A DNA stretch of 37,280 nucleotides, taken from NCBI RefSeq assembly GCF_004348265.1, contig NZ_SMNT01000058.1:1-37280 (forward strand), in the 5' to 3' direction. How positions within the stretch are numbered: the first letter of the stretch is position 1; every line of letters begins with the position of its first letter. Source of the DNA: Methylobacterium segetis (GTDB taxonomy: Bacteria > Pseudomonadota > Alphaproteobacteria > Rhizobiales > Beijerinckiaceae). The translations under genes and the position numbers were made by a program. Positions 9,973 to 20,873 of this stretch are shown piece after piece. The notes beneath the pieces were generated by a model. It was not told where the DNA came from. It worked only from the letters and a program-made list of their open reading frames with translations, and did no database searches.

Positions 9973-11355
9973 ATGGCCTATCGCCACATCGTCGGACCAC
10001 GGACCTGGGCCTTCGCCGATCTCGCGACCTTGATGGCCAAGGCGACGCCGCCGCGGTCCGGCGACCGGCTTGCCGGCATCGCCGCCGAATCGGCCGAGGA
10101 ATGCGTGGCCGCCCGCTGGTGCCTCGCCGAGGTGCCCCTCTCGGAGATCCTCGCCCGGCCGCTGATCCCCTACGAGGAAGACGACGTCACCCGGCTCATC
10201 CTCGACACTCATGAGGCCAAGGCATTTTCCGAGATCGCGCATCTGACCGTCGGTGATTTCCGCGAGTTCCTGCTCGGTGCCCTGCCCGAGACGCTGACGC
10301 GGATCGCGCCGTCGGTCACGCCCGAGATTGCGGCGGCCGTCTCGAAGATCATGCGCAACCAGGACCTGATCCTGGTCGCCCGCAAGGCCCGCATCGTCAC
10401 GCGCTTCCGCAACACGATCGGCCTGCCCGGAACGCTCGCGGCCCGGCTGCAGCCGAACCACCCGACCGACGACCCGGCCGGCATCACGGCCTCGATCCTC
10501 GACGGGCTCAGCCTCGGCTGCGGCGACGCCGTGATCGGCATCAATCCGGCCTCGGACTCGCTCCAGGCGCTGGGTCGGCTCCTGCACCTCCTGGACGACG
10601 TGATCCGGCGCCTCGACATCCCGACGCAGGGATGCGTGCTCACCCACATCACGACGACGATCGAGGCGATGAACCGGGGTTGGCCGGTCGACCTGCCGTT
10701 CCAGTCGATCGCGGGCACGCAAGCGGCCAATGCGAGCTTCGGCGTCACCCTGGCGCTCCTGAAGGAGGCCCGCGAGGCGGCCGTCGCGCTGAGGCGCGGC
10801 ACGCTTGGGCAGAACGTGATGTATTTCGAGACGGGCCAGGGCTCGGCGCTGTCGGCGGACGCCCATCACGGCATCGACCAGCAGACCCTGGAGGCCCGGG
10901 CCTACGCGGTGGCGCGCGCCTACGAGCCGCTCCTCGTCAACACGGTGGTGGGCTTCATCGGGCCCGAATACCTCTACGACGGCAAGGAGATCATCCGGGC
11001 GGCCCTGGAAGACCATTTCTGCGGCAAACTGATGGGCGTGCCGCTCGGCGTCGACATCTGCTACACGAACCACGCCGAGGCCGACCAGGACGACATGGAC
11101 ACGCTCCTGACGCTGCTCGGGGCGGCCGGCTGCACCTACATCATGGGCGTGCCCGGCGCCGACGACGTCATGCTGAACTATCAGTCCACCTCCTTCCACG
11201 ACGCGCTCTACCTGCGCGAGGTGCTGGGGCTGCGCCGCGCGCCCGAATTCGAGGCCTGGCTCGCCCGGATCGGGCTCGCGGACGCGACGGGATCGCTGCT
11301 GCCCGGAGACGGGACCCCGAGGCTCCTCGCGGCAGCGCCCGGGCTCGCTTCATGA
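9973..11355 (+). CDS. eutB: Ethanolamine ammonia-lyase large subunit EutB
   Basis: A 460-residue large subunit of adenosylcobalamin-dependent ethanolamine ammonia-lyase, which splits ethanolamine into acetaldehyde and ammonia. It matches the E. coli subunit in length and along the barrel. R158, Q160 and N191, with E286 and D361, fall where the E. coli substrate-binding residues are reported (R160, Q162, N193, E287, D362; from memory). Characteristic blocks are RLQPNHPTDD and FETGQGSALSADAHHG. Start ATG 9973; the stop overlaps eutC as ATGA, consistent with a coupled two-subunit operon. No eutA reactivase, shell protein or acetaldehyde dehydrogenase is next to it, so this is the short, non-compartment form. 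Confidence 0.95.
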   Translation: MAYRHIVGPRTWAFADLATLMAKATPPRSGDRLAGIAAESAEECVAARWCLAEVPLSEILARPLIPYEEDDVTRLILDTHEAKAFSEIAHLTVGDFREFLLGALPETLTRIAPSVTPEIAAAVSKIMRNQDLILVARKARIVTRFRNTIGLPGTLAARLQPNHPTDDPAGITASILDGLSLGCGDAVIGINPASDSLQALGRLLHLLDDVIRRLDIPTQGCVLTHITTTIEAMNRGWPVDLPFQSIAGTQAANASFGVTLALLKEAREAAVALRRGTLGQNVMYFETGQGSALSADAHHGIDQQTLEARAYAVARAYEPLLVNTVVGFIGPEYLYDGKEIIRAALEDHFCGKLMGVPLGVDICYTNHAEADQDDMDTLLTLLGAAGCTYIMGVPGADDVMLNYQSTSFHDALYLREVLGLRRAPEFEAWLARIGLADATGSLLPGDGTPRLLAAAPGLAS

Positions 11356-12131
11356 GCCGACCCGACGATCTCTGGACCCGCCTCTCGGCGCTCACCCCCG
11401 CCCGGATCGGCCTCGGGCGGGCCGGCAACGGGTTGCCGACGCGGGAGGTGCTGCGCTTCGGCCTCGCCCATGCCCAGGCGCGCGATGCGGTCCACGCGCC
11501 GATGGAGGCCGCCGCCGTGGCGGACGCCATCGCGGCCCTCGGATTGCGGACCCTGACGGTCGCCTCGCGAGCGCCGGACCGCGCGACCTACCTGCGCCGG
11601 CCGGATTACGGAAGGCGCCTGTCGGAGGAGGGGGCGTCCGCCCTCGCTGCCGCGGCGGGCCCGCCCGCCGACCTCGCCCTCGTCGTGGCGGACGGGCTCT
11701 CGGCCCGCGCCGTGCACGAGAACGCGGCCCGCCTGATCGCCGCCTTCCTGCCCTATGCGGAGGCCGCGGGCTGGCGCCTCGCGCCGGTGGTCGTTGCGGA
11801 ACAGGCCCGGGTCGCGCTGGGCGACGCGATCGGCGCGGCGCTCCAGGCGCGGGCGGTCGCCGTGCTGATCGGCGAACGGCCGGGCCTGTCCTCACCCGAC
11901 AGTCTCGGCATCTACCTGACCTTCGACCCGAGGCCCGGCCGGTCGGATGCGGAGCGCAACTGCATCTCGAACGTGCGCGAAGCGGGGCTGCAGCCCGCGG
12001 ACGCGGCCTTCCGGCTGAGCTGGCTGCTCGGGCAGGCGCTTGCCCGGGGGCTGACCGGAATCGGCCTGAAGGACGAGAGCGACCGGGCGCTGGAGGGGCC
12101 GGAAGCGGCGGCGGCCTTGCCCGCGCGCTGA
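11352..12131 (+). CDS. eutC: Ethanolamine ammonia-lyase small subunit EutC
   Basis: A 259-residue small subunit that pairs with EutB and helps hold adenosylcobalamin. Diagnostic blocks are TPARIGLGRAGNGLPTREVL near the N-terminus, FGLAHAQARDAVH, the central ADGLSARAVHENA, and the C-terminal RPGRSDAERNCISNVREAGL. The N-terminus is shorter than the E. coli protein (295 aa), as in many EutC proteins from other phyla. Start ATG 11352 overlaps the eutB stop. After the stop a gene-free stretch of almost 500 bp follows, so the operon probably ends here, although I see no strong terminator. Confidence 0.95.
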   Translation: MSRPDDLWTRLSALTPARIGLGRAGNGLPTREVLRFGLAHAQARDAVHAPMEAAAVADAIAALGLRTLTVASRAPDRATYLRRPDYGRRLSEEGASALAAAAGPPADLALVVADGLSARAVHENAARLIAAFLPYAEAAGWRLAPVVVAEQARVALGDAIGAALQARAVAVLIGERPGLSSPDSLGIYLTFDPRPGRSDAERNCISNVREAGLQPADAAFRLSWLLGQALARGLTGIGLKDESDRALEGPEAAAALPAR

Positions 12132-12615
12132 GACGGCGCGGCTCCCGCCAAGCGTTCCGGCGCCATCCAAGCCCCCCTGGTCAGGATCCCCTAAACGCAC
12201 ATCCGAGCGATCACGTTTCGGCATCGGCAGACGTAGATCGCGATCATCGCCTTACCGACCGGAGAGCGCGTCCGGGATACCGTCCCGCGGCTGCCCGAGG
12301 CTCGCGCGAGCGGCCCGCCACCGCCCCCCGGCATCGGCCGCGAAGCGTGGCTGTGGCGGGGTCGCAACACCGTAAAACCATCCCGAGTTTGCCCCGAGAC
12401 ACGCCCTCATCCGCCGCGATCCCGCCATAAACCGGGACCACCTCAGGATCGGCGGTAAAGGGCAGTTCCGACAACGATTTACCGTCTCGTTCCGTGGTCT
12501 TTCCGTGAGCGTCAGAAGCCCTCGCCGCGCGCCGCCCCGAGCGGTTCGCGGGGCGATCTCGAACGTTGTTGCGGAAGGGTGCGGGGTCGGGATTTCGGGA
12601 TCGCGAGATACGGGT
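12132..12615. other. 484-bp gene-free region before ilvD
   Basis: Locally lower in GC than its surroundings, especially about 12180-12260 and 12340-12500, which fits regulatory DNA. I see no leader peptide with runs of Ile/Val/Leu codons, no T-box, no tRNA and no strong hairpin with a T-run. A minus-strand frame stays open over 12244-12520, but its third positions are only about two-thirds G/C, unlike real genes here. The ilvD promoter must lie in this stretch, but I cannot place it. Confidence 0.6.
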
Positions 12616-14332
<1,717 letters not shown>

Positions 14333-14346
<14 letters not shown>

Positions 14347-15247
14347 GACTGACCTTTGCCGGCCGCTCGCGCGGCCGGTCGGGGCCGATCCGGATCGGCC
14401 GGTCGCCTCGCGCGCGCGCGCGCGAGCGTTGGCGGCCGTGCCCCTGGCGGGCCTGCTCTTCCTCCTCGCCCTGCCGGTGACGGCGCCCGTCGAGGCCCTC
14501 GACGCGGCCGCGCGCACGCCTGTCGCCGAGAAGAGCTATCGCTCGGCCAAGGACGCGCTGCGCACCGGGATGCGCGAGTACAATGCGGGCGACAAGGAAG
14601 GCGCCGCCCGCGCCCTCGAATACGCGGCCGGCCAGGGCCACGCCCTCGCCCTCTGGAAGCTCGGCCGCATGTACGCGGACGGGGACGGCGTCCCGCACGA
14701 CGACCTCAAGGCGTTCGAGTACTTCTCACGGATCGCCGACGACAGCAGCGACGACGGGCCGGACGCGCCGAATTCGGGCGTGGTCGCGAGCGCCTTCACG
14801 GCCCTCGGCAGCTACTTCCTCGACGGGATCAAGGGCACCTACGTGCGCGCGAACCCGGAGCGGGCCTACGACATGTTCAACTACGCGGCCTCCTATTTCG
14901 GGGACCCGAACGCGCAGTACAATCTCGCCCGGCTCTACCTCGAGGGGACGGGCGTCGAGGCCGACGCGCGCCAGGCCGCCCGCTGGTTCAACCTCGCGGC
15001 CGAGAAGGGACACCGGCCGGCTCAGGCGCTGCTCGGCGACCTCCTCGTCAACGGGCTCGGCGGCGTGCCGGTGCAGCGGGCGCGCGGCCTGATGTGGCTC
15101 TCGCTCGCCCGCCAGGGCGCGGAGGGGCGCAAGGACGACTGGATCGTCTCGCTCTACGAGAAGAACTGGGCGGCGGCGAACGAGGACGATCGGGCCCTGG
15201 CCCAGAACGAGGCCCAGACCTCGGGAACAGGCCGGCGCCGCCGCTGA
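14333..15247 (+). CDS. exoR: ExoR-like periplasmic Sel1-repeat protein
   Basis: A 304-residue protein with a basic N-terminus, a hydrophobic core (about 36-50) ending near APVEA as a probable signal peptide, and Sel1-type repeats about 82-135, 155-190, 192-228 and 229-262. From memory its order and motifs follow rhizobial ExoR (268 aa): AAxxGH...MYAxGDGV early, then GI-x-G-x-xVR, AASxFG, and a RGL segment near the C-terminus. ExoR is a periplasmic inhibitor of the ExoS-ChvI two-component system controlling polysaccharide and motility. The symbol reflects this resemblance and is not proven; no exoS/chvI is in the window. ATG 14333 overlaps ilvD by 14 bases. GTG 14438 or TTG 14429 would give a more typical signal peptide and would skip a (CG)8 tract. 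Confidence 0.75.
14409..14424. repeat. (CG)8 alternating dinucleotide tract
   Basis: Sixteen bases of uninterrupted CG alternate inside the basic N-terminal codons of the ExoR-like gene, between the two plausible starts. Such tracts are slippage-prone and can adopt Z-DNA under supercoiling; whether either happens here is unknown. Confidence 0.9.
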
Positions 15248-15257
15248 GCGGCGCCGC

Positions 15258-16052
15258 TCACCCGTCCGACAGCTCCACCGTCACCGGCACGTGGTCGGAG
15301 GGCTTGTCGAGGCCGCGCAGGTGCTTCTGCACCGAGGCCGAGACCAGCCGGTCCGCCCCTTGCGGGGAGAGGAGCAGATGGTCGATGCGGATGCCGAAAT
15401 TCCGCGGCCAGCTGCCCGCCTGATAGTCCCAGAACGTGTAGAGCCCGGCCCGGGGGTCGCAGGCCCGCAGGGCGTCGGTCAGCCCCTCGGCGAGGAGCAT
15501 CCGGAAGGCGGCGCGGGACTGGGGCAGGAACAGGGCATCGTTGGCCCAGGCGGCCGGGTCCGCCGCATCCTCGGGATCCGGGATGACGTTGTAGTCTCCC
15601 GCGAGCACGAGGGCCGTCTCCGCCTGCATCAGCCCGCGCGCATGGCGGCGCAGCCGCTCCAGGAAGGCGAGCTTGTAGGGGTATTTCGCGCTCGCCACCG
15701 GGTTGCCGTTCGGCAGGTAGATCGAGGCCACGCGCACGGGCGCCACGCCCTCGGCCGCGACGACCCCCTCGATGTAGCGGGCCTGCTCGTCCTCCGCGTC
15801 CCCCGGCAGGCCGCGGCGCACCTCGCTCAGGCCGAGCGGCGCCCGTACGAGCAGCGCGACGCCGTTATAGGCCTTCTGGCCGTGCGTCTCGACCGCGTAG
15901 CCCGCCGCCTCGATCTCGGAGCGGGGGAAGGCCTCGTCCTGGCACTTCAATTCCTGCAGGCAGACGACGTCGGGCTTCGCCTCGTCGAGGAAGGCGAGGA
16001 GATGGCCGACCCGCTGCTTGATCGAATTGACGTTCCAGGTGGTGATCCGCAT
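15258..16052 (-). CDS. xth: Exodeoxyribonuclease III (XthA family)
   Basis: A 264-residue enzyme of the exonuclease III / AP endonuclease family that cuts DNA at abasic sites and removes 3' blocks in base-excision repair. Metal and catalytic residues are clear: N8 in TTWNVNS, E34 in CLQELKCQD, the GDYNV block, and the C-terminal SDHVPV with the catalytic Asp-His pair. It begins MRITTWNVNSIK, the usual family start, at 16052. An upstream ATG at 16085 with an AAGG four bases before it would add 11 residues and cannot be excluded. It is convergent with the ExoR-like gene (stops about 10 bp apart) and divergent from the ceramidase-like gene. Confidence 0.93.
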   Translation of the reverse strand: MRITTWNVNSIKQRVGHLLAFLDEAKPDVVCLQELKCQDEAFPRSEIEAAGYAVETHGQKAYNGVALLVRAPLGLSEVRRGLPGDAEDEQARYIEGVVAAEGVAPVRVASIYLPNGNPVASAKYPYKLAFLERLRRHARGLMQAETALVLAGDYNVIPDPEDAADPAAWANDALFLPQSRAAFRMLLAEGLTDALRACDPRAGLYTFWDYQAGSWPRNFGIRIDHLLLSPQGADRLVSASVQKHLRGLDKPSDHVPVTVELSDG

Positions 16053-16145
16053 GGACTTCGTATCCCGAGGAGGCGCGACCGTCATCGGGCCTTCGCGCCG
16101 GCCTGACAAGGCGGGGGGCCGCAATCGGGACGGGACGGAGGGGGG

Positions 16146-16898
16146 ATGGCGGGAGCGTGGTTCGAGCCGATCCGGGCCTATTGCGAGCGCACGGATCCCG
16201 GCTTCTGGGCGGAGCCGCTCAACGCCGCGACGAACGCCGCGTTCCTGATCGCGGCGGCGCTGGCGGGCTGGCGCGCCGTCGCGGGGGTCGGGACGGGCGC
16301 GGGTCACCCGTCCAGCCCTCACGCGATTCCCCCCGGCATCGTCGACCCGCCCGCGCTCGCCCTCGCGATCCTCGCGGCCTGCGTCGGGGCGGGGTCGTTC
16401 CTGTTCCACACCCTGGCGCTGCGCTGGTCGATGCTCGCGGACGTGATCCCGATCGCGCTGTTCATCTACGCCTACTTCCTCCTCGCCATGCGCCGCTTCC
16501 TCGGCCTCGGCATCGCGGGGGCGACCACGGCGACGCTCTGCTTCGCCGGCGCGAGCCTCGCCCTGGAGCCGGTGCTGAGCCTTCTGGCCGGTCGGGATCT
16601 CGGGGCGGCCACGAACGGGTCGATCGACTATGTGCCGGCCCTTCTCGCCCTCCTGGGTGTCGGCGCGGCGCTGCTCGCATCCGGCGCCGTCCCGCATCGC
16701 CGGGAGGCGGGACGGCGGATCCTCGCGGTCGCGGCCCTCTTCCTCGCGTCGCTCGCCTTCCGGACGCTCGACCGGGCGGCCTGCGCGAGCCTGCCGCACG
16801 GCACGCATTTCCTCTGGCACCTCCTCAATGCGGGCGTGCTCTACGCGCTGATCCTGACGGCGCTCCGCTTCCGCGCGGCGCAGGCGCGGGCGAGGTGA
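16146..16898 (+). CDS. Ceramidase-like (CREST superfamily) membrane hydrolase
   Basis: A 250-residue integral membrane protein with about seven hydrophobic segments. The N-terminal block YCERTDPGFWAEPLNAATN (12-30) is typical of bacterial alkaline-ceramidase-like proteins. Residues expected for the CREST metal site are present: S84 and H88 in GSFLFHT, D99 in LADVIPI, and H221 and H225 in HFLWHLLNA. The family hydrolyses lipid amides with a zinc ion; a ceramide substrate in this organism is not established. Start ATG 16146 follows a G-rich ribosome-binding site. It diverges from xth and is 164 bp upstream of hom. Confidence 0.88.
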   Translation: MAGAWFEPIRAYCERTDPGFWAEPLNAATNAAFLIAAALAGWRAVAGVGTGAGHPSSPHAIPPGIVDPPALALAILAACVGAGSFLFHTLALRWSMLADVIPIALFIYAYFLLAMRRFLGLGIAGATTATLCFAGASLALEPVLSLLAGRDLGAATNGSIDYVPALLALLGVGAALLASGAVPHRREAGRRILAVAALFLASLAFRTLDRAACASLPHGTHFLWHLLNAGVLYALILTALRFRAAQARAR

Positions 16899-17062
16899 CC
16901 CTGCGGCGCGGCCCGTTCCTTGCGCCCCTCCGGAAATCGTTGCAGAAGTGCCCGCCGCGCGGATCGGCGGGGCCGCGGTCTCGAGCCTCGCGCCCGCACC
17001 GCGCGTCGAGCCGCCGGCGGCCCCAGAGCGGGCACGGCGTGGGATAGGCCGGGGACCAGGTC

Positions 17063-18385
<1,323 letters not shown>

Positions 18386-18412
18386 GCCCGGCACCGGGCG
18401 CGAGTCCTGGGC

Positions 18413-18472
18413 CGCGTGAGGCAAGACCGTGTGAGGCAAGACCGCGGGGGGCAAGACCGCGTGAGGCTTGAG
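18413..18472. repeat. Tandem repeat, four 15-bp units, between hom and glpX
   Basis: Four consecutive 15-base units start at 18413, 18428, 18443 and 18458. The unit is CGCGTGAGGCAAGAC; the second differs at one position, the third at about two, and the fourth ends CTTGAG instead of CAAGAC. It lies just after the hom stop in the glpX leader. Every unit except the third carries GTGAGG, so it is not coding extension. Confidence 0.9.
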
Positions 18473-18596
18473 GATATTCGCACGCGGCACGACTCCGCGG
18501 CGGAGAAACGCGCTACAACACGGGGATAGGCGCGCCGGGCCGGCTTGTTCGGGAAGCGCCAGGCCGACGAAGCGGCCGCACGTGGGCGAGGAAGGC

Positions 18597-19589
18597 ATGA
18601 CCGAAGCGAACCCGGAGGCTCCGCGGGGCGGCGTCGTCCGCACCCTCACCCTCGAACTCGCCCGCGTGACCGAGCGCGCGGCCATCGCCGCCGCCCGCCT
18701 GCGCGGCCAGGGCAACGAGAAGGAGGCCGACCAGGCCGCCGTCGACGCCATGCGCCGCGAGTTGAACCTCCTGCCCGTCGACGGGACCGTGGTGATCGGC
18801 GAGGGCGAGCGCGACGAGGCGCCGATGCTCTACATCGGCGAGCGGATCGGCCGGGGCGGGGGTGCGGAGGTCGATCTCGCCGTCGATCCGCTGGAGGGCA
18901 CGACGCTCTGCGCGAAGGACATGCCGGGCGCCATCTCCGTGATGGCCATGGCCGAGCGCGGATCCCTGCTCGCGGCGCCCGACGTCTACATGCAGAAGAT
19001 CGCGATCGGCCCCGGCTACCCGCCCGGCCTCGTCGATCTCGACGCGAGCCCGGCGGACAACATCGCGGCGCTGGCCCGGGCCAAGGGGGTGCATCCCGCG
19101 CAGATCACCGCGATCATCCTCGACCGGCCGCGGCACATGAACCTCGTCAGCGCCGTGCGGGCGACGGGGGCGGGCATCCGCCTGATCTCGGACGGCGACA
19201 TCGCCGGCATCATCTTCACGACGAGCCCGGAGGAGACGGGGGCCGACATCTATCTCGGCACCGGGGCGGCGCCGGAGGGCGTGATCGCGGCGGGCGCGCT
19301 GCGCTGCATCGGCGGCCAGATGCAGGGCCGGCTCATCCTCGACAGCGCCGACAAGCGCGACCGGGCCGCGCGCATGGGCATCTCGGACCCGAACCGGAAA
19401 TACGAGCTCACCGACCTCGCCCGCGGCGACGTGATCGTGGCGGCGACCGGCGTCACCGACGGCGCGCTCCTGAAGGGCGTGCGCTTCAAGCCCGGCCTGA
19501 TCCAGACGGAGACGGTCGTCTACCGCTCCTCGACCGGCACCGTGCGCCGCATCCTGGGCGAGCACCGCGCCGAGCGCTTCGAGGCTTGA
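18597..19589 (+). CDS. glpX: Class II fructose-1,6-bisphosphatase
   Basis: A 330-residue GlpX-type phosphatase (FBPase class II, sometimes also sedoheptulose bisphosphatase) that removes the C1 phosphate of fructose-1,6-bisphosphate in gluconeogenesis. Metal- and substrate-binding motifs are GEGERDEAPM at 68-77 and VDPLEGT at 96-102. Later conserved blocks are DGDIAG and GTGAAPEGV. Start ATG 18597 follows GAGGAAGG. In methylotrophs the enzyme can also serve carbon-assimilation cycles, but the class alone does not show this. A hairpin and convergent transcription with the TPR gene lie just after its stop. Confidence 0.95.
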   Translation: MTEANPEAPRGGVVRTLTLELARVTERAAIAAARLRGQGNEKEADQAAVDAMRRELNLLPVDGTVVIGEGERDEAPMLYIGERIGRGGGAEVDLAVDPLEGTTLCAKDMPGAISVMAMAERGSLLAAPDVYMQKIAIGPGYPPGLVDLDASPADNIAALARAKGVHPAQITAIILDRPRHMNLVSAVRATGAGIRLISDGDIAGIIFTTSPEETGADIYLGTGAAPEGVIAAGALRCIGGQMQGRLILDSADKRDRAARMGISDPNRKYELTDLARGDVIVAATGVTDGALLKGVRFKPGLIQTETVVYRSSTGTVRRILGEHRAERFEA

Positions 19590-19614
19590 GGGCCGGGCGC
19601 GTGCCGCTCCCCGG

Positions 19615-19634
19615 CGGGGGCTGACCGGCCCCCG
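19615..19634. terminator. GC-rich hairpin after glpX
   Basis: Seven base pairs (CGGGGGC with GCCCCCG) around a six-base loop, 25 bases after the glpX stop. There is no T-run on the plus side, so it may only stabilise the 3' end or work together with the next hairpin. Confidence 0.4.
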
Positions 19635-19638
19635 AATG

Positions 19639-19668
19639 AAAAGGGCGGGCGCCTCCCGGCACCCGCCC
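19639..19668 (-). terminator. Intrinsic terminator of the TPR lipoprotein gene
   Basis: On the minus strand an 11-bp GC-rich stem with one mismatch (arms 19643-19653 and 19658-19668, loop of four) is followed by TTTT. It sits 26 bases after the stop of the TPR gene. On the plus strand the same stem could help end glpX transcripts but lacks a T-run. Confidence 0.65.
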
Positions 19669-19694
19669 CGAAACGATCCGCGACCCCGAGCCCG

Positions 19695-20567
19695 TCAGTT
19701 GAACAGGGAGCCCACGCCGCCCTGCACGCGGCCGAGGCCCTGCTTGGCGATCGGGTTGCCCGGCTCGATCTGGGCGGCGCGCTGGTAGCTCTCGGCCGCC
19801 TCCTTCTTGCGGTTCGACTTCTCGTAGGCGAGACCGCGATAGGCCCAGGAGGTGGCGTCCTTGTTGTTGACGTTGAGCGCCGCGTTGTAGTCCTCAATCG
19901 CCTTGTCGTACTGGTTCGTGGCGATCAGGCTCTGGCCGCGGGCGGCGTAGGGCGCGCTCACGAACGGGTTCCGGTCGATCGCGGCGTCGAAATCGGCGAT
20001 GGCCTGCTGGTTCTGGCCCTGCTTCTGCCGGACGAGCCCGCGGGCGTGATAGGCCTCGGCCGATTCCGGCATCATGCGGATCGCCATGTTGAGGTCGCTG
20101 AGGGCGCCGTCGAGGTCGCCCTGCGCGCGCAGCACGTTGGCGCGGCCGATATAGGCGGGTCCGTAATTCGGGTCGGCGGAGACCGCCTTCGAGAAATCCT
20201 GCAGGGCCGCGTCGTTGCGGCCCGTCTGGCGGTAGGCCAGGGCCCGGTTGTTGAAGGCCGAGGCCGAGTTCGGGTCGATCTGGACCGCCTTCGTGAAGTC
20301 GGTGATCGCCTCGCCGAACTGCCCGGCCCGGGCATAGGCCGCGCCGCGGGTGTTGTAGGCCGCCGCGTCGTTCGGGTTGCGCTGGATCACCTCGGACAGG
20401 GAGGCGATGTTGAGGTTCGTCGCGCCCGTCGTGTCCGCCTCCAGCACCGCGTACTGCTTCGGGCCGGCGGCGCTGCCGACCGTCTCGCATCCGGCCAAAG
20501 CCGCGGCGGTCAGCGCCACGGCCGCGACCAGCCCGGCCTTCCGTCCCGCCAAGCTCAATGACGTCAT
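19695..20567 (-). CDS. TPR-repeat lipoprotein
   Basis: A 290-residue protein with a lipoprotein signal: a basic start, hydrophobic stretch 11-25 and lipobox L24-A25-G26-C27, so it is likely lipid-anchored and periplasmic. From about residue 55 to the end it consists of roughly six tetratricopeptide repeats, with recurring A-x-x-x-R-G/N-x-A-Y and AI.D(F/Y).A phrases each ending in a (D/N)P step. TPR lipoproteins serve as scaffolds, for example in envelope assembly (NlpI is one); the partner here is unknown. An AGGGAG ribosome-binding site precedes the ATG. It is convergent with glpX and lies downstream of purK on the same strand. Confidence 0.88.
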   Translation of the reverse strand: MTSLSLAGRKAGLVAAVALTAAALAGCETVGSAAGPKQYAVLEADTTGATNLNIASLSEVIQRNPNDAAAYNTRGAAYARAGQFGEAITDFTKAVQIDPNSASAFNNRALAYRQTGRNDAALQDFSKAVSADPNYGPAYIGRANVLRAQGDLDGALSDLNMAIRMMPESAEAYHARGLVRQKQGQNQQAIADFDAAIDRNPFVSAPYAARGQSLIATNQYDKAIEDYNAALNVNNKDATSWAYRGLAYEKSNRKKEAAESYQRAAQIEPGNPIAKQGLGRVQGGVGSLFN

Positions 20568-20873
20568 CGCCCCGCTCTCCCTGAGCCCCCGCGCCGTCCG
20601 CGCGCCGGGCCCTCGTCCATCCGCCCGTGCCCGCGCGCCCTCGGCGCCCGGCTCGCCCCGGTCTCGACCTGCAGGCGATGAGCCGGGGCACTCTCCCCGA
20701 TCGCGGTGAACGCCCGCTTAAGGTCGAGGATGATGTCCGCTGAAACGGGTGGATGTGGCGAAGGTATGGCCCCTGTGGGCGGGCCCTGGAAATCGGGCCC
20801 CGCCCGCCTCACGCGGCGCTCCGGTGTGGCGGGAAGGACCCAGATCGCGAGGCCGGCCGAGCCCGGCGGCGGC
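20568..20873. other. 306-bp gene-free region between purK and the TPR gene
   Basis: It holds the 3' hairpin of purK (20776-20804) and presumably the promoter of the TPR lipoprotein gene. A somewhat less GC-rich patch at about 20695-20765 is the likeliest promoter zone, but no clear -35/-10 pair is visible. Open frames here have no ribosome-binding site and no recognisable protein. Confidence 0.55.
20776..20804 (-). terminator. Hairpin downstream of purK
   Basis: Arms GGGCGGGCCC (20776-20785) and GGGCCCCGCCC (20794-20804) form a ten-pair stem with one bulged base and an eight-base loop. It lies about 70 bases after the purK stop. No T-run follows on the minus strand, so function as a terminator is uncertain. 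Confidence 0.4.

Noticed and set aside
12244..12520. Open minus-strand frame in the gap upstream of ilvD
   Set aside because: No start with a ribosome-binding site, only about two-thirds G/C at third positions, and no recognisable protein.
20558..20567. Palindrome ATGACGTCAT at the start of the TPR lipoprotein gene
   Set aside because: It is formed by the first codons of the gene; nothing suggests a regulatory role beyond chance.
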